Shown in pieces: positions 39,455-60,165 of a stretch of DNA of 64,000 bases. Both the position numbers and the translations under genes were made by a program. Under the pieces are notes generated by a model. The model saw only the letters and a program-made list of their open reading frames with translations, had not been told where the DNA came from and did no database searches. The stretch comes from Symbiodinium natans (Eukaryota > Sar > Dinophyceae > Suessiales > Symbiodiniaceae), in contig CAJNDS010000259.1 of the NCBI GenBank assembly GCA_905221605.1, positions 105,313 to 169,312 on the forward strand, read 5' to 3'. Position 1 is the stretch's first letter; every line of letters starts with the position of its first letter.

Positions 39455-41103
39455 CTCAAGCACAAAGAAGGGAAAAGGCGGCACTATGGTGGCAAAGCTG
39501 GTGACCTTCTGCTGAGTGAACTGCCAGATCCACCGAGTGCGTGTACCGGCGGTGCTTTCGACTGCCAGGTCTGCCTCCGAGCTTCCACATCAACGGGTAC
39601 CCTAAGCAACCCCACCCCCCAGACTGCCGCGATGCACCGGAGCACGAACGAGTAAAGCCTGCCTTCTTTCGATCGGCTGCGCAAGGAATCACGCTCCTCA
39701 GCGCTATGGACTGCAAAACAAGGGAAAACCGCAGCAACTGGCGAAAAAAGAGGGCGGTGCATGCTTGCGGCGCTCGTTGCTGCTAAACCGCCAGAATGAG
39801 AAGGGGAATGCTGCTCCTGCACCATGACACCGTGACATGCAGCCGGCAGAGTTGCCGACGCTGCCATCATTGCACATCTGCTTGCAATCGTGAGCCTGCT
39901 CGGGGCATAGGCGCCCTCTGAGGCACATGAGACCTTATTTTCACAGAAACGGCGACAACCAGCACCTCTCAGAATGCTGCTAAAATGATGGCACAAGCCA
40001 GTAGTCGAGATATGTCGAGATTCAAGCACAGCTGGAACCATGCCGCCAACACTGGTCTCGGGCAAAGAGGTTAAGCTCCTAAGGGCAGCTGGCCGTTGGA
40101 TTCATACGTGTCCAGGTGCATACCACGGAGACGGATGCTATGGGCCATTTAAGTAGTGCTGACGTCCTGTCATCCGGAGCTCGTGTGCTCGAGTCGTCAT
40201 GGACGTCGCTGAACATGTCCTTTCAAGGAGTGGATACTTTCGTCGTGAGCTCTAGTGGCAGTCAAGATGTCAAACGTCGGTGGGCGCAGCAGTCCTCGAA
40301 GTAAAAAACCAGTCGTACACTCTACACCACACACACAACACAGCCACCCGACCCCACCCAGTGTCAGGCCCCCTCAGATTGAGCCAGTTGCAGCGACTGC
40401 ATCTTGCCACAGCGCACATAGCACCACCGGAAATCTTGCCAGCGAAGCAAGTCTGTCCAAAGACTCTAAGCAGAGTGACAATTTGGCGGTGATAACAATG
40501 CTAATATTGACAAAGAGCACGTCCATCCCCAAGCAAAATAGGCTCCAAAACAAGAACGCCGACCTTGAACTGCTGAAATACAACTGCAACTCCCCTTTTG
40601 CCTCAGAAGTGCACACCCGCTTCCAATCTTCGGCTCATCTCCTATTCAGTCACAGCCAATGCGACGACTTCGCAGAATCAACCGACCACGGCACTCCGAC
40701 CCTCCAACACCCCTAGCCCCACCTTTAGAAAGGACTGGAACCTTGCGTCAATCCGTGGACGGGCGCGCGTTGAGTGAGACCGAGCCGGACTTTCTTTGCG
40801 GTTGCCACGGCGACCTCTCCAGCAGAGGAGCTTGAATGTAGGGTACTCTGTCCCTAGCAGCATACTTGAGAGGCTGCACAGCGCTGAGCGACTTTCTTCC
40901 CCGGCACACACTTCAAACAATCCCACAGCCAAACCACACCCTGCTTCGGACTGGCACCCTGAACAGCCATACTTCGATGCGGTCACCAGAGCAACAGAGG
41001 CATGTCCGGCACCTGCATCGGCTGCATCCGGGGTCTTGGAAGAGAAGCCCGGCCTCTGCCTCTGCTTCAGGACTGAAATTGTCTGGGTCAAGTGTATGGA
41101 GTT

Positions 41104-41105
<2 letters not shown>

Positions 41106-41173
<68 letters not shown>
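41106..41173. repeat. (GT)n microsatellite
   Basis: About 34 uninterrupted GT units. Confidence 0.97.
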
Positions 41174-41176
<3 letters not shown>

Positions 41177-41921
41177 TAGCACGGCTCTTCATTCTACCGA
41201 ATTTCTGTGTCTGTGGAACACCTTTATCACTCTTCAGAGGAGACACGGCTACGGCAATGGCCTTCAGGCACTTTTCGTACACTCATTAGAAAGTAGGCGT
41301 GCTGCAAGTATTTCCCCGCACCTCTGCAGGCAGCACTCATAGCCGCCTGTGCAAAAAGCCAGGGCAAGCTTTGACCCTCTCACATCAATGGAGTGTACTG
41401 AACTCAGAGATAAGAAGCTGGGGCAAACCCTTGCCCTCAAGTCCGCTGAAAGAAAAAAGAGAGAGCGCAAGAGGGGGCTAGGGAAGAGAGAAGAGTGAGG
41501 AGAATCGTGAGAGAAAGGTGTAAACTCCCCTTCTCTCCTATGTTCTGGTCTTCCCAGAGAAACAGAAAAGGATAGAAAAGGGTAGCCAAGAGACCCTTTT
41601 TCCCAGCTCACTAAAACACTTGAAACACTGGATGATCAAGTTGAGGGTTTCCAAAGGACGCCAAACTAGCGAAAATCACTATGTTTTGGCCTTTAGGGGA
41701 TTTCTTGAAGGCACAAGTGGTTAAAAATCGCACCAAACGGCCATCTGAGAGTTCCCCCAATGCCTTTCGCACCGACGTTGTGGACAACCAGCGTGCGTTG
41801 ACCAGTCCCAATGTTGACCATACCCCCAATGCCTTTCGGACCGACGTTGTGGACAACAAGAGTGCGCTAGGTAAGCGTCCCCAAGAGGATCTCAGCAAAG
41901 GCCATCGAAGGCCAATCAAAA

Positions 41922-42308
41922 CTACCGTCCAAAACAACCACGCGCGCCGGCAGGGGTAGGGGGGCGGGGGCGGGTGACCTTATTCTCGATCCATTTTGGG
42001 GCTCCAACAAAGGTGAATGAGGCAGTAAAGCCAAAGTGACTGCTAAACTCCGTGCCCTCGGAAGAGCCAAACGAAGCTCGTGCAGACAGCTTGGGGGTTT
42101 TAAGACCTGACAAAAAAATCGAGCCAAACCCTTCAGCCCTCTCAGGCCTCACATACCTCAGCCACACCTGCACAGGCCCCCTTAAGCTTTCCACCCCCCC
42201 CCCCAGGGCCCCCCAATCGAAGCTGCCACCCCCCCCTCCGGCCGCAGCAGCCGCCACACTCCGCAGCGCCGTCTCGGCCCGAGTGGCCAGGCGCGCAAGG
42301 CCTCTCAT
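41922..42308 (-). CDS. Candidate protein with a transit-peptide-like N-terminus
   Basis: A minus-strand frame of 128 codons starts MRGLARLATRAETALRSVAA, an Arg/Ala/Leu-rich amphipathic start without acidic residues except one, as in mitochondrial presequences. It continues through Gly runs coded by poly-G (homopolymers of 7-10 G) to VQVWLRYVRPERAEG. The homopolymers make frameshift errors likely, and an intron may begin after the first 45 codons. No domain recognised. Confidence 0.35.
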   Translation of the reverse strand: MRGLARLATRAETALRSVAAAAAGGGGGSFDWGALGGGVESLRGPVQVWLRYVRPERAEGFGSIFLSGLKTPKLSARASFGSSEGTEFSSHFGFTASFTFVGAPKWIENKVTRPRPPTPAGARGCFGR

Positions 42309-42943
42309 AACAACTTTGAGTACGAACGGCTGGTTGCCGCTTCCAAGATCATGCGGGGAGGGGGAGGAGGAGGGGTTTGGGGTTGTTTGGGGTTGTTTGG
42401 GAGGGCCCTTTCATGCTCTTTCCTTCACGCGAGTGTTCGACTGCTGGGACTCATTTCGAGCCTCGAGCTCCTGAAGATACCCTCAAGGCCCCGGCGCTCC
42501 GGTCGCTCATCTACGCGAGAAACTTGTCTGGCCTTGCAAATGAAGGCCCTACTTCCCACATGAATAATGAAGGCCCTACTTCCCTCAGGTTAGGACCTTC
42601 TAGGATCTTTGCCGTAGCAAGTTGCCTAGCGTGCCAGGCTCTGGGTGTCCTGCCTCCCAGTAGCTCCTCTTGGCTGCAAGCTCCGCCTCCGCCTGCCCCC
42701 GCAAACCCTGAAAGGACGAAGAAAGAACTCCGGGGGAGCCTTTGTGAGTCTCTGTAGAGCAGCTTGTGAACATCCGGTGTCCCGTAAGACACTGGGAGTG
42801 CCACGTAGGCACGAGTTAGGCCTGCTTTGACACAGATTGGCAAGGGTGCCTTCTCCTTGGAGAGGCGCCAGATGCGGCCTTTTTGGTGCCTGGCCTCCTC
42901 CACACACCCGCAGCATCCCGGAGCTGCTCAAACTCTCAGTGAA

Positions 42944-43038
42944 GAGGGTTTAGGGTTTAGGGCTTAGGGTTGGGTTTAGGGTTCAGGGTTTAGGGCTTAG
43001 GGTTTAGGGTTTAGGGTTTAGGGTTTAGGGTTTAGGGT
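42944..43038. repeat. Telomere-like tract (TTTAGGG)
   Basis: About 13 units, degenerate at the left and regular at the right. A second tract lies at 43540-43600. Confidence 0.95.
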
Positions 43039-43059
43039 GAGTGCAGATGGGCGGGAGGA

Positions 43060-44000
43060 GTACACTCAGCCGTCCTGCGACCAGTCGAGCCAGAACTGGC
43101 TGACATGCTGGGGTCCGGCTTCTCGTACATCGACCACCTCAGCAACTCTCAGCAACTTGAAAAAAGAATTCTGGGAAAGGCTTCTGCAATGCTTCTGCAC
43201 GACTTCTGCCCACATGCTAGTGATAGAAATGGTGTGTTCCATGAAAGGAAGAAGGACCTGGCCTCCCGCCGAAGCAAGATGGCCTTGCGCAAAAAACAAA
43301 GGCCAGGGGCTTGTTACACGTCGTGGTCGCGGAGTGCGCTCATCGTGGAAGAGCTGCCTCCTCCACTGACTCCACCGTCTTGCTGTGGAGGCGGTGGCCC
43401 CCAGTGCAGCAGCGCGCATCAAGGACAGCCTTCACGAGGACTCAAGAGCATCATGCGGGGGGAGGCCGGGCCAACAAAGCAGCTTGCGGGCCTGGTAGGA
43501 GAGGCCGAGGCCGCCCTGGCGACTGCACCATCACACATTTAGGGTTTAGGGTTTGGTAATTTAGGGTTTAGGGTTTGGGGTTTCGGGTTTAGGGTTTAAT
43601 TGCCCTCCAACAAGCAGAAGACCAAGGTGCCGACATCGGAGGCCTGGTTGGACAAGCCTGCCAGTTGCGGATACTCGCGCCAAGCATGGAGTCAAGCCAG
43701 TGCCGGGCCTGCGGCATCCACTGCCCGCAAGACGGCTTCGGGGTCGTCTCCTCCACACACACAGACAATCAGAAAGTCTGCTACAAAGCCCTTCGTCACA
43801 AACCATCAGAAAGATTATCTGCTACAAAGATAGCAACGTATTGGTAACATTCAGCGCCCCTGGAGCCCTCCAGCCTGCAGTGGCCGCACGCTCGGCTGCA
43901 GCCACCAGTGCTGCCCGTGCCTGCACTGCGGCAGCACGGCTTGGCAAGCGGCTGGACCTGCACATTAGCCGCTATGATCCGCCATGCAGTCACGTGCGCG
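43060..44000 (-). CDS. Candidate exons of an unidentified gene downstream of PRP43
   Basis: Minus-strand islands with coding character: an Ala-rich helical stretch near 43960-43870 (AAAVQARAALVAAAERAATA), one near 43757-43667 (CGQWMPQARHWLDSMLGASI), one near 43648-43604 (ASDVGTLVFCLLEGN) and one near 43126-43066 (VDVREAGPQHVSQFWLDWSQ). Acceptors are AG|G where visible. A TTTAGGG tract (43540-43600) separates the last two. I could not join all phases, and the islands may not be one gene. Confidence 0.35.
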
Positions 44001-44754
44001 AGCTCTGTGGACTTCACGTCTCACAACAAGGCGCGGGCGCGATCGCCACACCGAAAACAGTCAGTCGCACCTGGCCAAGACACAGGTCACCGCCATGCAC
44101 ATAAGATCAGCTTTGGCAACGTCTCTGCACCCTGTGGTAGCATCCGGCGGCGGTTCTCACCTGGCAAGATGATGGGCGGCTCGGGACAGGACCACGTGAA
44201 CCCTAGGTGGACGAGGCCCGGACGCACCAGATGTTGCCACGGAGCCGTTTGCCCTCAGCTTGCGCTACATTTCGCTACCACTGCCTTTTGCTGTCTCATT
44301 GCCTTGGCATGGGTCTTGTGGTGGCAGCCGGTTCTTTTTCCAGCGAGCGTGGCGTTCACTGGTGCTGGGGCTGCTGGGGTCTGCTCTTCCCCGCCTGCAA
44401 GACATGCTCTCAGACAGCAGCTTTTCAGAAAACACGGGGCTTCTGATGGCTTCTGCAGGCTGCAGCATTAACAGGTTTGGGCTCCTATTCTGATCTACAG
44501 AACCCGCGGGAGCACGTGTGTTTCACCTGTGTCTTTGCACAGGCAATCTTGCAGTTAAGAGCTGAGTCCGGCATGAGCTATGAATGGTCTGTGATCTGCT
44601 TCACCGCTTTCACCGCCGTGCTAGACTCGCAGAAACGGAAGCGAAATCAAGTGGATCGTGCTCATTCGCAGCTGATGGACAGGATAGCACAGCTTGGTTG
44701 ATACGCTATCAAGGCCACGGCTTTGCATTGCAAGGGTCTTATTTACAGCTTAGG

Positions 44755-52872
<8,118 letters not shown>

Positions 52873-53350
52873 GGCAAGAGAGGGCCTACCCTCGCTCAGC
52901 CTGCATAGCAGATTTATCCATGACTCGCCCGAGTGGTGCTTGGCTCTTCTGTGTCTCTGACCGCTGCGTTGCGATCCATTGTGCTCAATGAGCTGTTGCC
53001 ATTTTCCATCATAAGCTATGCTTCCCATCACCAAACCTTTGCCATGACCCTTATGCCACACGGCCATCAGTGGAACAACAAATGTCAGCTGCAGTGGCGT
53101 GACCATAAGAGAGTTCAAAGAACTATCAAACGAGCGAACACATGAAGCGAACACATGAAGCCATGCACTCATGGGCCCCCAGAGTTGACCGTGCGCGCGC
53201 ACCGCGAGATTACACAGCGAAGCACTGAGCTCAGGTCCGCAGATTGGGGCCGGCTCCTCCATTGGGGCGCGCAGAGCGAGTGTAGAGCCGTCGAGGCTAA
53301 AGGTTTGGCTTCATGGCGTGGAGGCTCTTGACTTTTTTCAGGCCTTCTCC

Positions 53351-54724
53351 CTACGCAGGGACAAAAATGAAGCCTCCCAACCAAAGTCCTCGGTGCAACT
53401 GGGCCGATGCTCTTTCGTTGCACCTGCGAGATGAAAGAGCTGAAGAGCTGAGTCTCAGTACTTTGGCCAGTCTGTATTGGCGCCACGGCTCTGCCTCCCG
53501 AGTGGAGATGAGCTCTTGGCGCAGGCCCTGGCACGAAAAACAACATGGTGCAATCATCCAGCAAACATCAAAATAGCAGCGAGGGCGGGCCATGCATCCA
53601 ATCCAAACACTCGCACCTTGCTGAGCCCCTCAATGGTCAGCCGGCGCTGACGTGGCGAAGCTTCGGCCAAGGCCTCACATCGTCAGCTAACGAAGCAGTG
53701 GCCTGGTTGTCGAAAGCAACACACAAAAGTGGTCTTCACATATTCCTGGGAACATACAGCGCGCACCTGGCAGAGCCGAAGGCTGGCTCTGGCAAGCTTC
53801 TGCCGTGCCTTTGTCACAAATCACTGGTGAATCTCTGTGGACATCTGGGTATTTGGGAGGCCCATGCCGTTTCGGCATTTCTTCGACCAGCTCGCACCTG
53901 GCAACAAGGACGCATTCCAGAGTCCTCAACAGTGCTATACTTGCAGTCACGCCTGCTGCTTGGGCTTGACACACCTAAACATGTGCCGCATCAACCATGC
54001 AACACAAGAAGGCCAACTATCGCGGAAAGGCATTGCACATTCTCGATGCCGTTTTGCATTAGAGCCCTCTCACGTCTCGTGCGGCTGAAATGGTAATCAC
54101 GGAGCGTTTTCACTGTAAGCTCAACACGTAGCACTCGTGCCCGGCAAGCACTTCGACATGTCGGATTGCATCCTTGCATGCTTCAAAATTTCAAAAAATG
54201 ACAAACAAGACATTGACACTGCACCTGCCCAGAATCATTGTCTTAGACTCTTAAACCAAGCATCTCTGTTTGCGCCATGGGGCGCATGTAGCCCGGGAGA
54301 GCCTGACTCAGCCCTCCCGGGCCTCGGCGTGATCGGAATTGCATGGCGTTCGCACTCACACAGCAAACGTGAGGCCGCGGCGTAGAGATACGCTGGATAG
54401 TAATAATATCGATAGCCTGTTCGGTAAGCACGACGTGACCCCACAAGCAAGCTTTAGTCCTTTTGCATAACACGTGCCGCCTTCATAGAAGAAGTCACTG
54501 CTCATTTGCGTGAGCTGGCAATCACCTTCAGTTCCAAGACATGGCATCAACGCTTCAACAATTTCGCGAATCTCTGGGCCAACTCTCAGATTGCGACTGA
54601 CTTCACCAAGAACGAGCAACATGTCCAAATTGATGACGCGTTCGATGGCAAACATTGTGAGAATTCCGGCCTCATTTGCTCCACGTTTCCAACAAAGCAG
54701 CTTGCAACGAACTGCATCGCACAA
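53351..54724 (-). CDS. Candidate exons upstream of PRP43, unidentified
   Basis: Minus-strand open frames at 53351-53593 (GLRQELISTREAEPWRQYRL), 53700-53910 (CELVEEMPKRHGPPKYPDVH), 53991-54179 and 54356-54724 (FAIERVINLDMLLVLGEVSR, LRVGPEIREIVEALMPCL) look protein-like and lie on the same strand as PRP43. The third-position bias is weaker than in PRP43. I could not connect them through introns with confidence, and no family was recognised. Confidence 0.35.
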
Positions 54725-54857
54725 TGCTTTCTGTGTTCCATGAGGCTCTGGGCCACAAGCTGGCCCACGAAGCGGACCGATGCAAGACTAGTGTTGCAAC
54801 TGTCGAACCGAACAGCTGCAGCCGAAGAACATGGCCCATGTCAAATGACAAGCATAT

Positions 54858-54889
<32 letters not shown>

Positions 54890-54935
54890 CGACGGGCGGG
54901 CGGACGGACGGACGGGCAGGCAGGCAGGCAGGCGG
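54858..54935. repeat. GACA / GGAC / GGCA tetranucleotide microsatellite
   Basis: Three successive tetranucleotide blocks that differ by single substitutions, followed by a CA run (54941-54958). Confidence 0.95.
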
Positions 54936-55719
54936 GCGAACACACACACACACACACAGACACCCGAGCACACAGTCTCTCCGCCTTTCAAGGGCGATGT
55001 GGGCTCTTCTCAAACCACTGCAGACAAAACCAACACCAACTGTTTTCCTTGCCATTGTGTAGCAAGGCCGGTGACGAGCGACAGTCAGTCTTGTTGTGCT
55101 GAACTAACGGCCGGAAAACCCACCTAAGCTGCGCCCCGATAAGGTCATTCCTCTATGGCAACCAGGACAGCTGGAGCATGGTCTCGCATGTCTGTCGAAA
55201 CTGAAAAGCCCAGCTTCTGTCGAAAAGCTCCGAGGGGGCGTGGCTTTTGCAACTTCAGTCGCAATCGATGCACGTGAGAAAGGTAAGGTCAAGCATCAAC
55301 GAACGTTGCTTAAAAAGGGCCTCTTCCTCTGCTGGTGGTTTAGGGGCACCAGTTCCCAGCGGGGGTCCTCCATGATGCTTCCTAACGGCCGCGCCAGGGC
55401 ATGGTCGGGCGCGGGAAGTTCATCAAGAACTTTCATCTCTACCAAGGCATCGACGAAAATTTTCTTCTTCGCTTTGCAATACAACACTCCAAAGCTTCCA
55501 ATGTTCGGCCACAATCATAGGATCTGATATTCCCATTTCCAATATAAACAAACTATAGAACATATTTTAGGCTTGGGCCAATGAAGAAGGGCCCGCACAA
55601 ACATAGTTTGTCCAAGAGAGTCCGGGCCGGAGCCATCCGAATTCTCTTTCTGCCTTCAACCCGTTGACCGCAAGCATCATTCAATCATACAACAGGAAAT
55701 AAGGCAAACACATCATCCG

Positions 55720-55878
55720 CTAAGCATTTCCTAAACACACCTCAATGGCTCCTCTTTCTTTTCGCTCGTAGCGGCAAAGGGGTATGACGAAGGACTGCAC
55801 ATCTGGCCATCCGATCGCTGCAAAGTTTCTGCGGATGACATTTGACTCGTCTGTCTTGATGAGACCAAGGCGGGTTGC
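55720..55878 (-). CDS. Candidate terminal exon, unidentified
   Basis: Starting with G after GATGAG, a 52-codon frame runs to TAG 55722-55720 (ATRLGLIKTDESNVIRRNFA ... GWPDVQSFVIPLCRYE). The composition is typical of a folded globular protein. The upstream exon may be near 56130-56030 (GGKGKDDDRLTKAVAATGVP), but the junction was not settled. A separate minus-strand frame at 55296-55514 (IFVDALVEMKVLDELPAPDH) may belong to the next gene. Family not recognised. Confidence 0.42.
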   Translation of the reverse strand, partial: ATRLGLIKTDESNVIRRNFAAIGWPDVQSFVIPLCRYERKERGAIEVCLGNA

Positions 55879-56179
55879 CTCATCGTCACAGGTGGGTCAG
55901 GGAACTGCCACCGTGCACCCAAGAACGCCCAACGGGGCTGTCAACATTGCGAGCGACCACTTACTTCCTGAGGCAACGCAGCCTGTAGTGCAAGGATGTC
56001 ACTCTTACGCAAAACCCCTTTGCGCAACAGCCTCGACGCAAGAATTTCTGCGGCACGCCTGTAGCTGCAACAGCTTTTGTCAGCCGATCGTCATCTTTTC
56101 CTTTTCCTCCGATCGGCTCCTTGGAAATCTCACGGGTGCCCCCGGAAGAGAAAAACCCTTGATGTTGCGGAGGTGTTGC

Positions 56180-57035
56180 TAGGAACTTGCAAAAGGCACC
56201 TGGTGGTTCCTCCTTTTTCTGGTTTTGGAAACAAGCCACAAACAGCAGCATAAATTCTTGAACTTGGAAGTGATGACAAGAATCCGACTCGAATCCAGAC
56301 GGGCAACGGAGTCGCAGTTGAAGTTTGAAGTTGAGTTGCTTTGAGTCCGGAGTCCAGAGTCTGGAGTCCGGAGTTCAGACAACACACACTGCATGACCTA
56401 ACCCTAGTTGCATAAGGAAGGGGAGACCGAACCACCTAGGCCGGGGCCCCTTAAGGGTAGAGGCCTAGGGGACACAACGCTCTCCCCACACGCGCTCACT
56501 TGTTTTCACGGGTGCTGCTCTGGGCGAGTTGGCGGCATGCCGGGAGATCTCCATGCGAGAGATCCCCCGGGCATGCAGACAGGCAGAACCCCCACTTTGG
56601 GAGGAATCTAGTCATCTATGTGCGGCATAGAGTGATGGGCTACCCCACTTTGGGAGGCGGAGCGGCGGCAAAGCGGCTGGTGTGGCTATGCGTGAGGGGC
56701 TGCGTTACAGTAGGAGGCTGAGATGCTGCGAGGCGCCTCTTGCACACTCGTTCGGAGTCAGGTATGGCACGGCAGATGGAGTGTGAGAGCGGCCTGAAGG
56801 AAGTGTTTGAGCTGGGCACTGGGCGGGTGGGCGAAAAACACGATCCAAAGGGCCCCAACAACGGGTGAGGTCAGGGCCAGCTGAGCCGAGAGCCAGCTGG
56901 GCATGGGCATCAACATGTAGTCATGATTCATGTGTGTCAAAACACCTGGGATAAAACTACCCAGTGCATCCTTCGCACTCCGGACTCCGCATTCCGGGAC
57001 TTCAGATTGGATTTTGGAGTCCAGTCCGAGTCAAG
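56180..57035. other. No supported gene
   Basis: Short repeats of GAGTCCGGAGTCC type at 56343-56375 and again near 56976-57020. CCCACTTTGGGAGG occurs at 56590 and 56644. A CGGCTGGTGTGGCTA stretch near 56670 resembles one at 59770. No coding frame stands out. Confidence 0.5.
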
Positions 57036-57039
57036 TCCG

Positions 57040-57945
<906 letters not shown>

Positions 57946-57992
57946 TAGCATTGATTTCACTTTGCATGTTCAGTTTTGCAATTCGGTTGAAT

Positions 57993-58009
57993 GCCAATTT
58001 TGGCTCAAG
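57993..58009 (+). other. Degenerate spliced-leader (DinoSL) core
   Basis: GCCAATTTTGGCTCAAG matches the last 16 bases of the published dinoflagellate spliced leader (GCCATTTTGGCTCAAG) with one inserted A; the final 13 bases match exactly. The 5' CCGTA part is not preserved and no GT donor follows, so it is not an SL RNA gene. Such relics are known to mark reinserted, trans-spliced mRNAs. A plus-strand frame opens at about 58021-58266, but a stop (58018) sits between. The call is an inference from a short match. Confidence 0.5.
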
Positions 58010-58172
58010 TACCGAGCTAGACTTGCGCCGTTGTGCACGGGAGTTTCGAGGCAGCAGGTGTGCCGAGCGCGGGGCCTGATGGTGATTTCCCTTTGCGTGC
58101 GAAGCTTGCGACGCTAGAGATGGAAACAGCCCTGAAGCGAGGTTCAGACGGCGGAGGGTCACAAACCGGGTC

Positions 58173-58520
58173 TCAACACCCGGTTCTCGTAGCTCTCGCT
58201 GCCCAAACTCCATCACTCGGTGAAGACAGGCCTGACCTGGCCAATGAGAGAACGGACTGTGTTTGACGATGCACGGTGGAAAGAGTAGGGCAGCTTCGAA
58301 ATGGTTTCTCTGACGGTCGCAGGAGGGACGCGTCCCGTAGAGACCTGTTTCCACAGCCGGTTCCAGCGGTCATCTTCAAAAGCCAATCGGAAAGAAACGC
58401 AGACGTCCACTTCTCACAAAGCAGCCAGGTCAGTTTCAAAAAAACGCCAGTCTCTTGCTTGTGGTGCAGCATCCTCCATTGGGAACATTTGGCCTGGCAG
58501 CCTAAGGAACTGCCGTGAAC
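58173..58520 (-). CDS. Candidate exons, unidentified
   Basis: A minus-strand frame reads FEDDRWNRLWKQ, VSTGRVPPATVRETISKLPY and NTVRSLIGQ, with CAG|G steps at two places. The opposite strand is also open here, so strand assignment is uncertain. No family recognised. Confidence 0.3.
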   Translation of the reverse strand, partial: VHGSSLGCQAKCSQWRMLHHKQETGVFLKLTWLLCEKWTSAFLSDWLLKMTAGTGCGNRSLRDASLLRPSEKPFRSCPTLSTVHRQTQSVLSLARSGLSSPSDGVWAARATRTGC

Positions 58521-58599
58521 ATTAGGTGCTGTTCGCCGGAAGCTTCGAAGTGGCAGATCGAGATCCATATTGAAAACTCACGGTGAAAATTCAAAGTGC

Positions 58600-60150
58600 T
58601 CATTCAGTCCATTTGATGACGCAATTCGAAATCGCAGCACTTGTGGAAGCATTCCGGACGCAAGCTTGAGCTCTTTGTCCCGTTTTTACCCAGTTTCGGC
58701 CATGTTCTAGCACCGGACGGAGATGCGGCGAAAGCGCAGAAACGATGCGACAAATCAGGACGCAGCCACATCCGGTTGCTTGGGTCTGCCGCCAAATGGA
58801 CCCAGCTCTCGCAGCAATTTGGAACTGATTTTGGGGACAGTGAATCAAGCACTATTTCACTGCAAAAACCCCTGTGTCGGAAGCCCAATGGGAGGACACG
58901 ACGAAACGATACATTGTGCATCTGGCTGTGCAGTGGCCATCCGGCAAGGCCATAGGCCGCGAAGCGTCGCATCTTCAGCTTTCCGCAGGCCACTCCAGGT
59001 CATAGGCAGTCCAAAGGTGCTCCAGGTGTTGGCTTGCCACAGAGAGCCTGTCTGATGGCATCAAGAAATGCATCGGAGGGTCAGTCGGGTTGAATTTGCC
59101 TTGGTTGAGAGCCACTGAGGCGAGCAGTGGTGCCCCCGCCCATTTGGACAGATCCTTGTGCTGGGTTTGAAACCTGCCGGCCACTGCTGAATGGCATTTT
59201 TTTTTGAACCGACGCCTCTTTACTACATCAGCAGCACAGTAGGCCGTTCTTGTGGGTCTCAACACTAGAGGTGAAACAGTCGCAGGCGCGAAAACCAAAG
59301 CAAACACACACCAAAACCACCACAAAGCAACCCGCCAAAACCAAAAGCGCCAAACGCCAAACTGTACAAGCCAGCGAGTGAAAAAGAAGTCGTGACTACA
59401 AAGAAGCAACCGCTAGCGCAGAGGCCCTTATTGCAAGACAACTTAACGCCCGGCCAGCATGGTGAGACCAATGCAATCAAGAACCTACCTGCACCACTCA
59501 CTCAGCAGCCCGTCACCCAAAGCAATGCTGCGCCACGTCTGGTACAGACATTAAGCGAAAGTATGGGAAGGCCGTAAGGCAAGGAACCTCCGCCACCTAA
59601 ACTGCTCAACGCGCCCGTAGAGACAGTCCCCACACAAGCGCCAGGGCCGTAGCAATAGCACTCAGGACTCCATTGTGGTTGGCAAGAAAGTTGCAAGCAC
59701 ACTAAGCACAATGCACACAGAGTGCCAGAAAAGGCGCCCCCTTCCCCCCCGACGAGCGGGGGCAGACAAGGGGCTGGTGTGGCTACACTATGCTGCAGTC
59801 TGCGCTGCGTGAGTCCGGGCGTCCTCACGTAGCTATGGCCATAGGGCAGGCGAGCGCTGCTTGCAAGAGGCCATATTGTTACAGCCCCGCGCAGCGGCCG
59901 ATTTTTGAGACGGCGCAAGAGCCCCAAAGGCTGCTGGCTGGCACTTGGGCAGTGTGCTTCCCAGGTACCGGGAGCCTATCGGCTTGGCGTGCTTAGCCTG
60001 GTGCAGTTTAAGGCCCACAAGGCTGCTTAACGGTCTGCAGCCAACCGCGCGTCAAGTGTGAGAGGCAAGGGGCCTTAGAACTCGGAGCCCCGCGCAGCGG
60101 CCGATTTTTTGAGAGCACTTCAAGCAGGTTTACCCCGTGACTACACCTGA
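58600..60150. other. No supported gene; one short duplicated motif
   Basis: Minus-strand frames at 58600-58993 and 59502-59927 are open but unrecognised. CCCCGCGCAGCGGCCGATTT occurs at 59884 and 60088, about 204 bases apart, in the same orientation, each followed by T-runs and GAGA. Confidence 0.45.
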
Positions 60151-60165
60151 TGCAGGACCCACAGC

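Noticed and set aside
38645-39484. 279-codon minus-strand open frame
   Set aside because: Its middle is Ser/Leu-rich translation of GA-rich microsatellite sequence. Only a short exon within it (39371-39454) has splice-edge support.
57993-58020. A functional spliced-leader RNA gene
   Set aside because: The leader's 5' part is missing, one base is inserted, and no GT donor or Sm-like site follows.
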